NCBI GenBank assembly: GCA_003576845.1
Contig: QEVJ01000008.1
Span: 1-64,000, forward strand
Length of the DNA: 64,000 nucleotides
Direction: 5' to 3'
Origin: Planctomycetota bacterium
GTDB taxonomy: Bacteria > Planctomycetota > Planctomycetia > Pirellulales > PLA5
In this document: positions 26,126 through 35,139 of the stretch, piece by piece
Numbering within the stretch: the stretch's first letter is position 1
Layout: the number at the start of each line of letters is the position of its first letter
The notes under the pieces: generated by a model
What the model saw: the letters and a program-made list of their open reading frames with translations, nothing else
Told to the model about the DNA's origin: nothing
Databases searched by the model: none
Position numbers and translations under genes: made by a program

Positions 26126-26506
26126 TTACGACGCCGCCTCGACCAGATGAATCTCCGGGATCAACTCCGGATCGACCTCGATTTGCGGGTACTCTTCAGT
26201 GCTCGAGAGGATGTCGGCGAAGCAGCGTTCCATTTCGACGAACAGCTTGTCGAGGTCGATGCCCTCACACCGCGGGCGGTACGGTTCGAGGTACGCCCGT
26301 GAGCTATGATAGAGCTTCTTCGCCCCGCGGATGTTGCCGTTGCCGAAATGATGGAGCGCGACCGCAACCTGGATCAGTCCCTGATAGAACTTGCGCAGCG
26401 GCCCCTGATAGTCGGTCCACAAATCCTCCCAAACTTCATGGGCCTCGAAAAAATCGCACACGTTGAAGTGCTCGATGCCTTGGAGGTAGAGCGGGTCGTA
26501 GGGCAT
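26126..26506 (-). CDS. DUF309 protein
   Basis: The ATG at 26506 gives 126 residues matching the DUF309 family: FNVCDFFEAHEVWEDLW, then RKFYQGLIQVAVALHHFGNG and NIRGAKKLYHSSRAYLEPY. The conserved HEVWE and QGLIQ-A-HH features are all present. It is a helical cytoplasmic protein. The fold resembles small helical metalloproteins, but the function is not established. Its stop lies one base before the start of rsgA on the same strand, so the two are very likely co-transcribed. Confidence 0.8.
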   Translation of the reverse strand: MPYDPLYLQGIEHFNVCDFFEAHEVWEDLWTDYQGPLRKFYQGLIQVAVALHHFGNGNIRGAKKLYHSSRAYLEPYRPRCEGIDLDKLFVEMERCFADILSSTEEYPQIEVDPELIPEIHLVEAAS

Positions 26507-26513
26507 GAGGCCA

Positions 26514-26548
26514 GGGGGCGGGATTCGGGATTCGGGAGAACTGGGTTT
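26514..26548. repeat. short heptad repeat
   Basis: GGGCGGG, ATTCGGG, ATTCGGG followed by AGAACTGGG shows a 7-base period. It lies just upstream of the DUF309 start, in the gap between the divergent DUF309 and nth genes. Confidence 0.4.
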
Positions 26549-26742
26549 GGCGGCGTGAATTATAGCGCTGCGGGCGAAAGACCGCCAACGCATCGGCAGA
26601 CGTTGCTGGCAGTTCGCGATTTCCGCCGCGCGGGGATCCGATACTTGACATCTCATTGGCTCGGCGGGGACAATTCTCGGCGGCGGATGGTTGGGAATCC
26701 GCCTTTTCTGGCACATCTGGGTTCGACGCGAGCAGGGACGCC

Positions 26743-27495
26743 ATGGCGCCGCGAGGCATGAAGACGGCCACACGCAAACCGGCGAAGGCCAGGACCGCCA
26801 CAGCCGTCGTCGCGAAGTCCGCGATCAAGCCGCCCGCGTCCTTGGCGGAGCGAAAGCGGCAAGCCGCCCGGGTCGTCGAGCGACTCGCCGCGGCCTATCC
26901 CGACGCCGAATGCGCGTTGCAATTCACCAATCCTCTCGAACTGCTCGTCGCGACGATCCTGTCCGCCCAGTGCACCGACGTGCGGGTGAACATGGTCACG
27001 CCCGACTTGTTTCGCCGATACCCGTCGGCCGCCGCCTTTGCCGATGCCGAGCCAGCCGAACTCGAAAAGGCGATCCAAAGCACGGGTTTTTTCCGCAACA
27101 AAGCGAAGAACATTCAGGCCTGCTGCCGGGAATTGGCCGCGCACCACGGCGGCGAGGTGCCGCGCAATCTGGAAACGCTCGTAAGGCTGCCCGGCGTCGG
27201 CCGCAAGACCGCCAGCGTCGTGCTCGGCACGGCCTTCGGCATCGCCTCGGGCGTGGTGGTCGACACGCACGTCACGCGGCTCAGCCAGCGACTCGGCCTA
27301 ACCAAGGCCAAGGACGCCACGAAGATCGAACACGACCTGATGGCGGTTTTGCCGCGTGAAGAATGGATCGATTTCAGTCACCGCATGATCCACCACGGCC
27401 GTCAGGTGTGCATCGCCCGCAAACCGAAGTGCCCCGAGTGCTCGATGCTCAGCATTTGCCCCCGCGTCGGAGTCACGAGTACGAGCGCCGATTAA
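26743..27495 (+). CDS. nth: endonuclease III
   Basis: Nth is a DNA glycosylase/AP lyase that removes oxidised pyrimidines in base excision repair. From the ATG at 26743, with AGGGA upstream, it has 250 residues. A basic Ala/Lys tail of about 30 residues precedes the core. The helix-hairpin-helix RLPGVGRKTASVVLG carries the catalytic lysine at about 155, and VVDTHV the catalytic aspartate at about 174. The 4Fe-4S cluster ligands follow the C-x6-C-x2-C-x5-C pattern in CIARKPKCPECSMLSIC. All key residues are present. A further in-frame ATG at 26758 is an alternative start. Confidence 0.92.
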   Translation: MAPRGMKTATRKPAKARTATAVVAKSAIKPPASLAERKRQAARVVERLAAAYPDAECALQFTNPLELLVATILSAQCTDVRVNMVTPDLFRRYPSAAAFADAEPAELEKAIQSTGFFRNKAKNIQACCRELAAHHGGEVPRNLETLVRLPGVGRKTASVVLGTAFGIASGVVVDTHVTRLSQRLGLTKAKDATKIEHDLMAVLPREEWIDFSHRMIHHGRQVCIARKPKCPECSMLSICPRVGVTSTSAD

Positions 27496-27538
27496 CAACA
27501 CCCCGTGGCAGGGGTCGGGATACCACAACAGGGGGATT

Positions 27539-27580
27539 ATCCTCAATCCTCAATCCTCGATCCTCAATCCTCAATCCTCA
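27539..27580 (+). repeat. six tandem ATCCTCA heptamers
   Basis: Six consecutive 7-base units read ATCCTCA, the third being ATCCTCG, ending six bases before the dcd ATG. The array fills the place where a ribosome-binding site would normally lie. Confidence 0.85.
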
Positions 27581-27586
27581 CCCGCC

Positions 27587-28165
27587 ATGATCCTCTCCGG
27601 CCGAGAAATCCGCCGCCGTTTAGGCCGCGACATCGCGATCGATCCGTTCGACGAGTCGCGGCTCAACCCCAACAGCTACAACCTCTCGCTGCACAACGAG
27701 TTGATGGTGTACGAAGAGGTCGTGCTCGACATGCGGCGGTCGAACCGTGTGCGGCGGATCGAGATTCCGCCGGAGGGCCTGGTTGTCGGCCCCAATCAGC
27801 TTTATCTCGGCCGGACCGCCGAGCGGACCGAGACGCACAACCTCGTGCCGATGATCGAGGGCCGATCGAGCGTCGGCCGGCTGGGGCTGTTCGTCCACGT
27901 GACCGCGGGCTTCGGCGACGTCGGGTTTTGCGGCTACTGGACGCTCGAAATGTTTGCGGTCCAGCCGGTGCGAATCTATCCTGGCGTGCCGATTTGCCAG
28001 ATCTTCTACCACGAAATCGCCGGCGAACACGACGACTACGATAGCGACAAGTATCAACACAACCGCGACATTCAGCCGAGCATGCTTTTCAAAGAACTCT
28101 GTCCCAATCGCGAGCCGGAGCCGCAAATGCGCTTGCCGTTCGGGATCGAGCCGGCGGGGAGATAG
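27587..28165 (+). CDS. dcd: dCTP deaminase
   Basis: Dcd converts dCTP to dUTP for thymidylate synthesis. The 192-residue protein has the normal length and motifs: MILSGREIRRRL at the start, RLNPNSYNLSL, EGRSSVGRLGLFVHVTAGFG (the signature region with the conserved Arg, Ser and catalytic Glu neighbourhood), and a C-terminal CQIFYHE with YQHNRDIQPS. It is expected to be a cytoplasmic trimer. Members of this family may be monofunctional or carry dUTPase activity, which cannot be told here. No Shine-Dalgarno sequence is visible because the start is preceded by heptad repeats. Confidence 0.93.
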   Translation: MILSGREIRRRLGRDIAIDPFDESRLNPNSYNLSLHNELMVYEEVVLDMRRSNRVRRIEIPPEGLVVGPNQLYLGRTAERTETHNLVPMIEGRSSVGRLGLFVHVTAGFGDVGFCGYWTLEMFAVQPVRIYPGVPICQIFYHEIAGEHDDYDSDKYQHNRDIQPSMLFKELCPNREPEPQMRLPFGIEPAGR

Positions 28166-28275
28166 GGGCTGGGGGCTGAGGAACGGACGCGCGAGGATAC
28201 GAGGCGAATCTCACGCCCACACCAGCAATCCTGCGACTTCCTCTCCGCCCACTTTCCACTGCCCAATGCCCGCTG
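28166..28275. repeat. heptad-periodic stretch after dcd
   Basis: GGGGCTG, GGGGCTG and AGGAACG begin just after the dcd stop. CCACTTT, CCACTGC, CCAATGC, CCGCTGC lie near the other end, before the stop of the leftward small gene. The arms are of opposite purine/pyrimidine bias, as in the other two-armed elements, but more degenerate. Confidence 0.4.
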
Positions 28276-28279
28276 CTCC

Positions 28280-28558
28280 CTACGTCAGCGAGTACTGGCA
28301 GCCGTTCGGCTCGATTTGGAGCAACTGGCCACCCTTGATCGTCTTGGCCATCCCGGCTTGGGCGGTTACTGCCATCGCTTGCGTGCCGTCCGCGAACGTA
28401 ATCGTGACGCCGATGACGTCGTCGCCGCCGATCTTGATGGATGTCTTCCCGACGGATTTCACCGTCTTGCCGATGAGCGTTGCGGGGGATGCGGCACATT
28501 TGCTGGCCCCGGGGACGCTGGTGGCGCCGTTGATCGAGCTGGCGATGGCGTGGTGCAT
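28280..28558 (-). CDS. small conserved-looking hypothetical protein
   Basis: The 92-residue protein starts at an ATG preceded by AGAGG at good spacing, which supports it as real. It opens MHHAIASSINGATSVPGASK and has a beta-rich core (LIGKTVKSVGKTSIKIGG then VIGVTITFADGTQAMAVTAQ). No signal peptide, membrane helix or known motif is recognised. It converges on dcd. The function is unknown. Confidence 0.55.
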   Translation of the reverse strand: MHHAIASSINGATSVPGASKCAASPATLIGKTVKSVGKTSIKIGGDDVIGVTITFADGTQAMAVTAQAGMAKTIKGGQLLQIEPNGCQYSLT

Positions 28559-28951
28559 GGCTTGGACCTCTCGTTAATGAAATGGCGTGGGAAAGGCCGT
28601 GCGAATGCGAGCGAATGCATGTCGCGTGGCGTTATATGAGCGAGGCGCCGGCGGTCGCGTTACCCCGCGGCCCATGTCGCATGCTCTACAAGGTAAATAC
28701 GATTGCCGCCGGCGGGCTGTGACGGGCTGGTGCGGCAAAAATCCGGCGAATCTTGCCAAGATTCCCGGCCGGGCGTCGAATGTGTCGAAGTGGCGGATTG
28801 TCGGATCGGTGCGGCGCCGTCCGCTGTAGCGAAAAAGCGACCAATTGCGGCCCAAGTCCTGAAACCGCCCACCCCGCCGCTTGGTATGCTTGAACGAAAC
28901 GAATGCCTGAATTGCTAAGCCCGACGGCCCACCCCTAACGGAGCGCCCGCC
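28559..28951. other. intergenic region, nothing identified
   Basis: These 393 bases separate the leftward small gene from the rightward secreted-protein gene and should hold both promoters. No repeat, RNA fold or credible frame was recognised. Confidence 0.4.
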
Positions 28952-30808
28952 ATGTTCCTCGCTTCGCCGCGTGCCCAAAAATTTCGCCCCCGTCCGTGGT
29001 TGATCGCCGCACTCCTTGTTGCGGCCGCGTTTGCGGACTCTGTTGCCTCACCCGTTCGGGCCGACGAACCGGCCGACGCCCTTGCCGCCGCCGCGGAGAA
29101 GAAAACCGCGGCCGAGCTGCTCCCCGCGGGAACGATCCTCTACGCCGAAGTTTCCAAACCGGGCGAACTGGTCGACGCGCTGTTGAATCATCCGCTGCGA
29201 AAGCGCATCGAGGCGCTCGATGCCTACCGCGCGCTCGTGCTCAGCAAGCCGTACCTGAAATTCACGTTCGGCGTGTCGGTGGCCGAGACGGCGCTCGGTA
29301 TGAAATGGGACGAGGCGGTCAAGACGCTCGCCGGCGGCGGCGTCCATTTGGGAATCGATGCCCATACCCAAGGCGGCGTCGTGCTGATCCGCGCGACCGA
29401 CGCCCAGAAGCTCGCCGAAGTCCGCGACAAACTGCTCGCTTTTGCCCGTGGGGATGCGAAGAAGAAAGGCCAAGGCGATCCGATCCAGGAGATCGACTAC
29501 CGCGGCGCGAAGGCGTTCAAGCTCGGCGATGGCTACGCGGCGACGCTCGGACCGTGGCTGATGCTCACCAACAAAGCCGAAACCGGCAAGCTCGTCATCG
29601 ATCGCGTCGCCGATCCCAAGGAAACGTCGCTCGGCGGCAAGATGGAGTTCTTGTCCGCCCGCAACGGCGTCGGCGAAAAATGCGCCGCGTGGGCCTATGT
29701 CGACGTGGCGACGCTTCGCAGCGCCGGACTCCTGGCGAAGGTGCTGCAAGACAAAACCGACAACCCCGGCGCGGAGCTGATCGCCGGGGGCGTACTGTCG
29801 ACGATCGGCGAAACGCCCTACGCGACACTTGCCGTGCACCTCGACGACCAACAACTGCGGCTCGTCGCCTCCGCGCCGCACGATCCGAGGTGGGTCAAAA
29901 AGCCGCGCGAGTTTTATTTCGGTCCCAACGGCAAAGGCGCCGCGCCGATCGCCCTGCATCCCGAGCACACGGCCCTCTCCCTCACGACGTATCGCGACCT
30001 CGGCGCGATGTGGATGGCCGCGCCGGAGCTGTTCGACGAAAAGGGCAACGCCGGGCTGAGTCAAGCCGACAGCAACCTGTCGACGTTTTTCTCCGGAAAG
30101 GAGTTCGGCCGCGAAATCCTCGGCGCGTTTGCTCCCGAGTGGCAAGTCGTGCTGGCTCGCCAGGGTTTTGCCACCACGTCGGGCGGCGTGCCGGACATCA
30201 AGCTGCCGGCCGGAGCGATCGTGTTCCGCATGAAAGAACCGGAAAAGATGCAGCGGCAACTCAAGGTGTCGTTCCAGAGCATCGTCGGATTCTTGAACAT
30301 CATCGGCGGGCAAAACGGCCTTCCGCAGTTGGAGCAGAACACCGAACGCCTCGCGAGCGGAACCGTCATTTCGGCCGAGTACATGCTCGACGACGATGCG
30401 CAGCGCAACAACGGCAAGATTTACCACAACTTCTCGCCGACCGTCGCGGTAGTGGGCGATCGGTTCATCATTGCCAGCACAAAGCAGTTCGCCGCCACGC
30501 TCGTCGACGCGGCCAGCACGCCGGGCTCGACCGGCGAGTCGCCATCGAAAACCGCCGCGCCCACAAACACGGCTCTCGAAATCGACGCCGCGGTGGTTCA
30601 CAAACTGCTCGACGACAACCGCGCGCAACTCGTCGCCCAAAACATGCTCGAAAAAGGCCACGCCAAGGAGCAAGCCGAAGCGGAAATCGGCACGGCGCTC
30701 GAGGTGCTGTCCTGGTTCGACAAAGCGTCGCTGCGGCTTGCCACGCCCAGCGACCGCGTCGATCTCGAACTCGCCGTGCGATTCAAGCCGGCGGAAAGCG
30801 CCAAGTAA
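28952..30808 (+). CDS. exported DUF3352-like protein
   Basis: The 618-residue protein has a signal peptide (WLIAALLVAAAFADSVASPV, cleavage near RADEP). A long alpha/beta region follows, with AELLPAGTILYAEVSKPGEL, later LRLVASAPHDPRW and repeated beta strands. The opening 'P-x-x-T-I-L-Y-A-E-V' pattern and overall layout resemble the DUF3352 family of exported proteins found in planctomycetes and cyanobacteria. No catalytic motif or heme site is visible. The neighbouring DUF1800 and DUF1501 genes are co-oriented, but a heptad element separates them. The function is unknown. Confidence 0.6.
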   Translation: MFLASPRAQKFRPRPWLIAALLVAAAFADSVASPVRADEPADALAAAAEKKTAAELLPAGTILYAEVSKPGELVDALLNHPLRKRIEALDAYRALVLSKPYLKFTFGVSVAETALGMKWDEAVKTLAGGGVHLGIDAHTQGGVVLIRATDAQKLAEVRDKLLAFARGDAKKKGQGDPIQEIDYRGAKAFKLGDGYAATLGPWLMLTNKAETGKLVIDRVADPKETSLGGKMEFLSARNGVGEKCAAWAYVDVATLRSAGLLAKVLQDKTDNPGAELIAGGVLSTIGETPYATLAVHLDDQQLRLVASAPHDPRWVKKPREFYFGPNGKGAAPIALHPEHTALSLTTYRDLGAMWMAAPELFDEKGNAGLSQADSNLSTFFSGKEFGREILGAFAPEWQVVLARQGFATTSGGVPDIKLPAGAIVFRMKEPEKMQRQLKVSFQSIVGFLNIIGGQNGLPQLEQNTERLASGTVISAEYMLDDDAQRNNGKIYHNFSPTVAVVGDRFIIASTKQFAATLVDAASTPGSTGESPSKTAAPTNTALEIDAAVVHKLLDDNRAQLVAQNMLEKGHAKEQAEAEIGTALEVLSWFDKASLRLATPSDRVDLELAVRFKPAESAK

Positions 30809-30824
30809 CGAGGAGCGTTTCGAA

Positions 30825-30926
30825 ACGTGAATCGTGAGTTGTGAATGGAAAATGGTGAATGGTAAGCTGCGGCGCGCCTCGTCGCATTCACAATTCACCA
30901 TTCACCATTTTCAATTCACAATTCTA
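30825..30926. repeat. two-armed heptad element (ATTCACC family)
   Basis: The left arm reads GTGAATC, GTGAGTT, GTGAATG, GAAAATG, GTGAATG. After a GC-rich centre the right arm reads CATTCAC, AATTCAC, CATTCAC, CATTTTC, AATTCAC. The arms are complementary in a slipped register. The sequence is the same family as the cores at 1871 and 8311, but without the outer GTAGGGTGGG ends. It sits upstream of the DUF1800 gene. Confidence 0.7.
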
Positions 30927-30970
30927 TCCCCAATCACTCGCGTTCTCTCACTTCACCCCGGACTTCGGCC

Positions 30971-32326
30971 ATGAACCTCAACACCGTCGATCCCGCGTGG
31001 GCCTGGTCCGCCTTCGAGCCGTCGGGCGAGTCGCCGTGGAACCGCGCCGCGGCGGCGCATTTGTTCCGCCGCGTCGGTTTCGGCGCGAGTAGCCGCGAAT
31101 TGGACGAAGCGGTCGCCCGTCCGCCGGACGAGGTCGCTCGCCAATTGGTCCGCGGCGAAAGGGCCAGCCCCAGCGTCGCCCGCGACTTCGAGGCGCTCGC
31201 CGACACGGTCGCCGCGTCGAACAATCCCGAGGGCCTCGCCGCGTGGTGGCTGCATCGAATGCTGCACACGACCGATCCCGCGCTCGAAAAGTTCACGCTT
31301 TTCTGGCACGGCCATTTTGCGACGAGCGCCGCGAAGGTTCGCGAAGCCGACCTGATGCTCGCGCAGAACCGCATGTTTCGCACGCGCGCCTGCGGGCCGT
31401 TCGAGAAGCTCGTGCAAGCCGTGTCGCGCGATCCGGCGATGTTGCTGTATCTCGACTCCGCGACGAATCGCAAAGTCCGGCCCAACGAGAATTATGCCCG
31501 CGAGGTGATGGAGTTGTTCTGCCTAGGTCTCGACAATTACACCGAGCGCGACATTCAACAGACGGCCCGCGCGTTCACAGGTTGGGAAGTCCGCAACGGC
31601 AAGTTCAAGTTCAACGCCTTTCAGCACGACACGCGCGAGAAGACGATCTTCGGCCAGCGGGGCAACTTCGACGGCGACGAGGCCGTACGGATCATTCTGG
31701 CCCAGCCGGCCGCCGCGCGGTTCATCGCCCTGAAGCTTTTCCGGTTCTACGTCTGCGACGAGCCGGCGCCGCGACCGGAACTCGTCGAGCCGCTCGCTAC
31801 CATGCTCCGGGAGAACGATTTCCAGATCGGCCCCGTCGTCGAACGCATTGCCGGCAGCCAGTTGTTCTTTTCCCGGCTCGCGCGCGGCCGCAAGGTTCGC
31901 GGACCGGTCGATCTGGCGATGAACGTGCTCAAAGCGCTCGAAACCACGACGAACACCAAGCGGCTGTTCTCCGACCTCTCCGCGCTCGGCCAAGGCGTGC
32001 TTTACCCGCCGAATGTAAAGGGCTGGGACGGCGGCCGCGCGTGGCTCAATTCGTCGACGCTGCTCGGCCGAGCGAATCTCGTCCGCCGGCTCGTGGACGA
32101 CTCCAAAGATCGCTTCGCCGGCGGCGATCTCGCGGCGCTCGTCGAAAAACACGCCAACTCGCCCACCCAGGCCGTCGATTGGCTAGCCGAGTTGTTGCTC
32201 GCCGCGCCGATCGGCGATGAAGCCCGCAACACGCTCGCCGAGGTCGCCCAAAACAAAGACAAGCCGCGCGGTTGCGCCAATCTCGTCCACGCACTCGCAA
32301 CGCTGCCGGAATTTCAGTTGGGCTAA
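30971..32326 (+). CDS. DUF1800 protein
   Basis: The 451-residue protein matches DUF1800: AAAAHLFRRVGFGASSRELD near the start, then WWLHRMLHTTDPALEKFTLF with WHGHFATS, and RPNENYAREVMELFCLGLDN in the middle. No clear signal peptide is present. DUF1800 genes are regularly paired with DUF1501 genes in planctomycetes and other bacteria, as here. The pair is thought to act in an exported complex, but its reaction is not established. The DUF1501 gene follows after 117 bases that hold a heptad element. Confidence 0.85.
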   Translation: MNLNTVDPAWAWSAFEPSGESPWNRAAAAHLFRRVGFGASSRELDEAVARPPDEVARQLVRGERASPSVARDFEALADTVAASNNPEGLAAWWLHRMLHTTDPALEKFTLFWHGHFATSAAKVREADLMLAQNRMFRTRACGPFEKLVQAVSRDPAMLLYLDSATNRKVRPNENYAREVMELFCLGLDNYTERDIQQTARAFTGWEVRNGKFKFNAFQHDTREKTIFGQRGNFDGDEAVRIILAQPAAARFIALKLFRFYVCDEPAPRPELVEPLATMLRENDFQIGPVVERIAGSQLFFSRLARGRKVRGPVDLAMNVLKALETTTNTKRLFSDLSALGQGVLYPPNVKGWDGGRAWLNSSTLLGRANLVRRLVDDSKDRFAGGDLAALVEKHANSPTQAVDWLAELLLAAPIGDEARNTLAEVAQNKDKPRGCANLVHALATLPEFQLG

Positions 32327-32340
32327 CAGCCGACGACGTA

Positions 32341-32436
32341 GGGAGACAGGGAACAGGAGACGTTTTGCTACCGACCTTGAGCCTTAAGCCTTTAACCTTA
32401 TTTGAGCCTTCGAGACTTAAGCCTTAAACCTTCCGA
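32341..32436 (+). repeat. heptad element before the DUF1501 gene
   Basis: A short GGAGACA, GGGAACA, GGAGACG part is followed by CCTTGAG, CCTTAAG, CCTTTAA, CCTTATT and further units. It ends a few bases before the ATG at 32444. The CCTT arm is closely similar to those at 1510, 53660 and 58670. Confidence 0.65.
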
Positions 32437-32443
32437 GGCCCTC

Positions 32444-33682
32444 ATGTCCACCCGCCGCGATTTCCTCAAAGCCGCCCTCGGCTCGTCCGCCGTCGTCGCG
32501 CTCGGCGCTGCGGCCCCGCGGTTCCTCGTCGAGGCCGCCGCGCGCGAGTCGAACGCCCAGGGCGAGACGGTCCTCGTCGTCGTCCAGCTTTCTGGCGGCA
32601 ACGACGGCATCAACACGGTCGTCCCCTACGGCGACGACGTGTATTACCGGAACCGCTTCACGCTGGCCCTCGAGAAGGACAAGCTCCACAAGCTCGACGA
32701 CTATCACGGCTTGCATCCGTCGCTCGGTGGCTTTGCGAAGCTGGTCGACGAACGCCGCCTGGCGATCGTGCAAGGTGTGGGCTATGCCAATCCGAACCGC
32801 TCGCACTTCGAGTCCATGGACATCTGGCACACGGCCCGCCGCGAGCCGCAAGGCCGGTCGGTCGGCTGGCTCGGCCGCTATCTCGACGCGGCGGCGAAGG
32901 CCCGCGACGCAAGCGCCCCGGCGTCGGACCTGTCCGCGTTGCACCTGGGCGGCGGCCAGTACCCGCTCGCGCTGGCCGCGCTCGATGTCGTGGCGCCGTC
33001 GATTCGGTCCGTCGATCAGTTCAAGCTGCAAGACGGCGGCGACCGGCGGCTTCGCGAGGCGATCGAGAAGCTCTCCGCGACCGCCCGGCCCGGCGACGAC
33101 GACTTGCTGTCGTTCGTCCAATCGAGCACGGCGGCGGCCTTGGCGTCGAGTCGGCGGCTGCAAGATGCGCTCGGCAAGTATTCGCCCGCCGCCAAGTATC
33201 CTGGCACGAAGCTCGCCCAATCGCTGTCGACGGTCGCCCAACTCATCGACGCGGGCATGGCGACGCGAATCTATTACGTGTCGCTCGACGGTTTCGACAC
33301 GCACAGCGAACAGAAGGATGCCCACGCCTCGCTGCTCGCCGAACTCGGCGACGCGGTGAAGGCGTTCGTCGACGACCTTGCCGGGCACCACCACGCCGAC
33401 CGCGTGCTCGTGATGAGCTTCAGCGAGTTCGGCCGTCGCGTCCGCGAAAACGCCAGCCGCGGCACCGACCACGGCGCGGCCGCCCCGATGTTCCTCGCCG
33501 GCGGTAAGGTGAAGCCGGGACTCGTCGGCAAGCACCCGAGCATGACCGACCTCGACGACGGCGACCTCAAGCACCATACCGACTTCCGCCAGGTGTACGC
33601 GGCGGTGCTGAAGAACTGGCTCGGCTGGTCTCCCGCCGAAATCCTCGGCGGCGAGTACGCGCCCGCGGACGTGCTCGCGTAA
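32444..33682 (+). CDS. DUF1501 protein with Tat signal
   Basis: The ATG at 32444 gives 412 residues. The N-terminus MSTRRDFLKAALGSSAVVAL has the twin-arginine RRDFLK motif and ends near AAAPRF, so the protein is exported folded by the Tat system. The body has VVVQLSGGNDGINTVVPYG, GLHPSLGGFAKLV and VMSFSEFGRRVREN with DHGAAAPMF. These are the signature segments of DUF1501, a family related to the alkaline-phosphatase/sulfatase fold. It is the usual partner of the DUF1800 gene just upstream. The substrate is not known. Confidence 0.88.
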   Translation: MSTRRDFLKAALGSSAVVALGAAAPRFLVEAAARESNAQGETVLVVVQLSGGNDGINTVVPYGDDVYYRNRFTLALEKDKLHKLDDYHGLHPSLGGFAKLVDERRLAIVQGVGYANPNRSHFESMDIWHTARREPQGRSVGWLGRYLDAAAKARDASAPASDLSALHLGGGQYPLALAALDVVAPSIRSVDQFKLQDGGDRRLREAIEKLSATARPGDDDLLSFVQSSTAAALASSRRLQDALGKYSPAAKYPGTKLAQSLSTVAQLIDAGMATRIYYVSLDGFDTHSEQKDAHASLLAELGDAVKAFVDDLAGHHHADRVLVMSFSEFGRRVRENASRGTDHGAAAPMFLAGGKVKPGLVGKHPSMTDLDDGDLKHHTDFRQVYAAVLKNWLGWSPAEILGGEYAPADVLA

Positions 33683-33706
33683 CCGTCATTGCGTTCGATC
33701 GAACCG

Positions 33707-33979
33707 ATGCCGCAAACATTCCTCGGAGTTGCTCTGGCTCTGGTTGCAGTGGCAGTCGCGAGCGCGTTCTTGCTTTACGGGCGCGGGCCGCGCGTCCGCG
33801 GCGGGGTCTTTTGCGTCGCGTCGCTGTTCGCCGCGCTGCTCCCGGGCGTGCTCGCTTGGTACGCTTGGGCCGAAAGCCGCTCTCTCGCTTGGACTGCCGC
33901 CTACGCCGCCGTCGGTGTCGCCGCGCTGGCCGTGTGCCTCCGCTTTGGCCGCAAAACCGCCCGCCGTTCCGCCGCCTGA
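33707..33979 (+). CDS. small membrane protein
   Basis: The ATG at 33707 gives 90 residues with three hydrophobic segments (LGVALALVAVAVASAFLLYG, VFCVASLFAALLPGVLAWYA and TAAYAAVGVAALAVCLRFG) and a short basic tail. The gene begins 24 bases after the DUF1501 stop and may be co-transcribed with it. No family is recognised. A TTG at 33689 is an alternative start. Confidence 0.5.
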   Translation: MPQTFLGVALALVAVAVASAFLLYGRGPRVRGGVFCVASLFAALLPGVLAWYAWAESRSLAWTAAYAAVGVAALAVCLRFGRKTARRSAA

Positions 33980-34234
33980 CAGATCGCGCCGCAACCACCC
34001 GCCGCCGTCGCCCGACGAGATCGAGCGGCTCTTGCGAATCGCGCCGAAATAACGGCATCGAGAACTTTCCGCCGCCGCAGTGAGCCGCGGTGGGCCGTGA
34101 GACGGGGTGTCGCGCCGCGGTGCGAGAATGAGGCCGGATTCGGAGTCGAACCGAACAGAACGTGTCTTGTCGTTCTCGACGGGTTTGCAGCCCGCGGGGA
34201 GCCCCGCTCCCTCGACCGGCCAGATGATGGCGCT

Positions 34235-34945
34235 TCAGGACATCGCGCCCGCGTTCGATTTCCACACCGACCACGTCCAGTGACGATCCGACGTTGCCTG
34301 CACGCTCTCCGCCGCAAATCCGAGCTCCGCCACGAGTCCTCGAATTTCCGCGAGCGTCAGCGCCGCGTGCAGCGATTCGGCGAACATTCGCCGCTGGTGC
34401 TCGTTCGCGCCGGCCGCGTACGTGTCGACGAGTCCGTCAAGCGTCGCTCGGTCCGCCGGCCGCATCAGGTCCCGAAAGAAGAGCAATCCGCCGGGCGCGG
34501 CCACGCGGATAGCTTCGGCGAGCACGGTCCGCGGCTGGGGAATGTGGTGCACGATGCTGTTCGAAATCACCGCGTCGAACGTCCCGTCGGAATAAGGTAG
34601 GCGCTTAGCGTCGGCCCGTTCGAGCGTGATCCGCGACGCGAGCCCGGCCCGCGCAACGTTGCTGGCCGCCACGACGAGCATTTCCGCGGCGGCATCCACG
34701 GCGACGACCCTCATGTCGACGGCTCGCCGGCAAAGCTCGATCGGAATCTGCGCCGTCCCCGCGCCCAGGTCGAGGACGAAAAGCCTCGCGAGCTCGCCCA
34801 CCGCCGAGCCGCGCCGGCTATTGGACAGCGCCGAGAACAGATCGTCCACGAACACCCGATTCACCGCCCTATGGTCCATCGCGTCGTAATCGCGAGCCTC
34901 TAGGGCGGTATCCATCACTTCGGGTTCAAGAATCCGGTCGAGCAT
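34235..34945 (-). CDS. class I SAM-dependent methyltransferase
   Basis: The 236-residue protein has a Rossmann-type methyltransferase core: motif I FVLDLGAGTAQIPIEL at about 56-71, an acidic strand end VVAVDAAAEML, then RADAKRLPYSDGTFDAVIS and NSIVHHIPQPRTVLAEAIRV with a following glycine-rich turn. This is the Methyltransf_11/25 pattern, which binds S-adenosylmethionine. The C-terminal helical part may define the substrate. It stands alone, so the methyl acceptor cannot be inferred. Confidence 0.85.
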   Translation of the reverse strand: MLDRILEPEVMDTALEARDYDAMDHRAVNRVFVDDLFSALSNSRRGSAVGELARLFVLDLGAGTAQIPIELCRRAVDMRVVAVDAAAEMLVVAASNVARAGLASRITLERADAKRLPYSDGTFDAVISNSIVHHIPQPRTVLAEAIRVAAPGGLLFFRDLMRPADRATLDGLVDTYAAGANEHQRRMFAESLHAALTLAEIRGLVAELGFAAESVQATSDRHWTWSVWKSNAGAMS

Positions 34946-35139
34946 GGCGAGCCTCCAAGGGAGTATCGCTGGACAAGGCTTTCCGCCGAATTATAGCAGG
35001 GGCCGTCCCGCGGCACGCGGTCGGCGGAAATCACCCGGGAATAACCTCCTCGCGAATTAGCGAATCTTTCGCTTGGTCCGCGGATAGTCGATCGCGTATC
35101 GTGAATCACGGAGAGCCGGAACAGAACGGGAGAATAACG

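Noticed and set aside
27539-27580. CRISPR-like short repeats before dcd
   Set aside because: Units are seven bases with no spacers and no cas genes are present; it is a simple tandem repeat.
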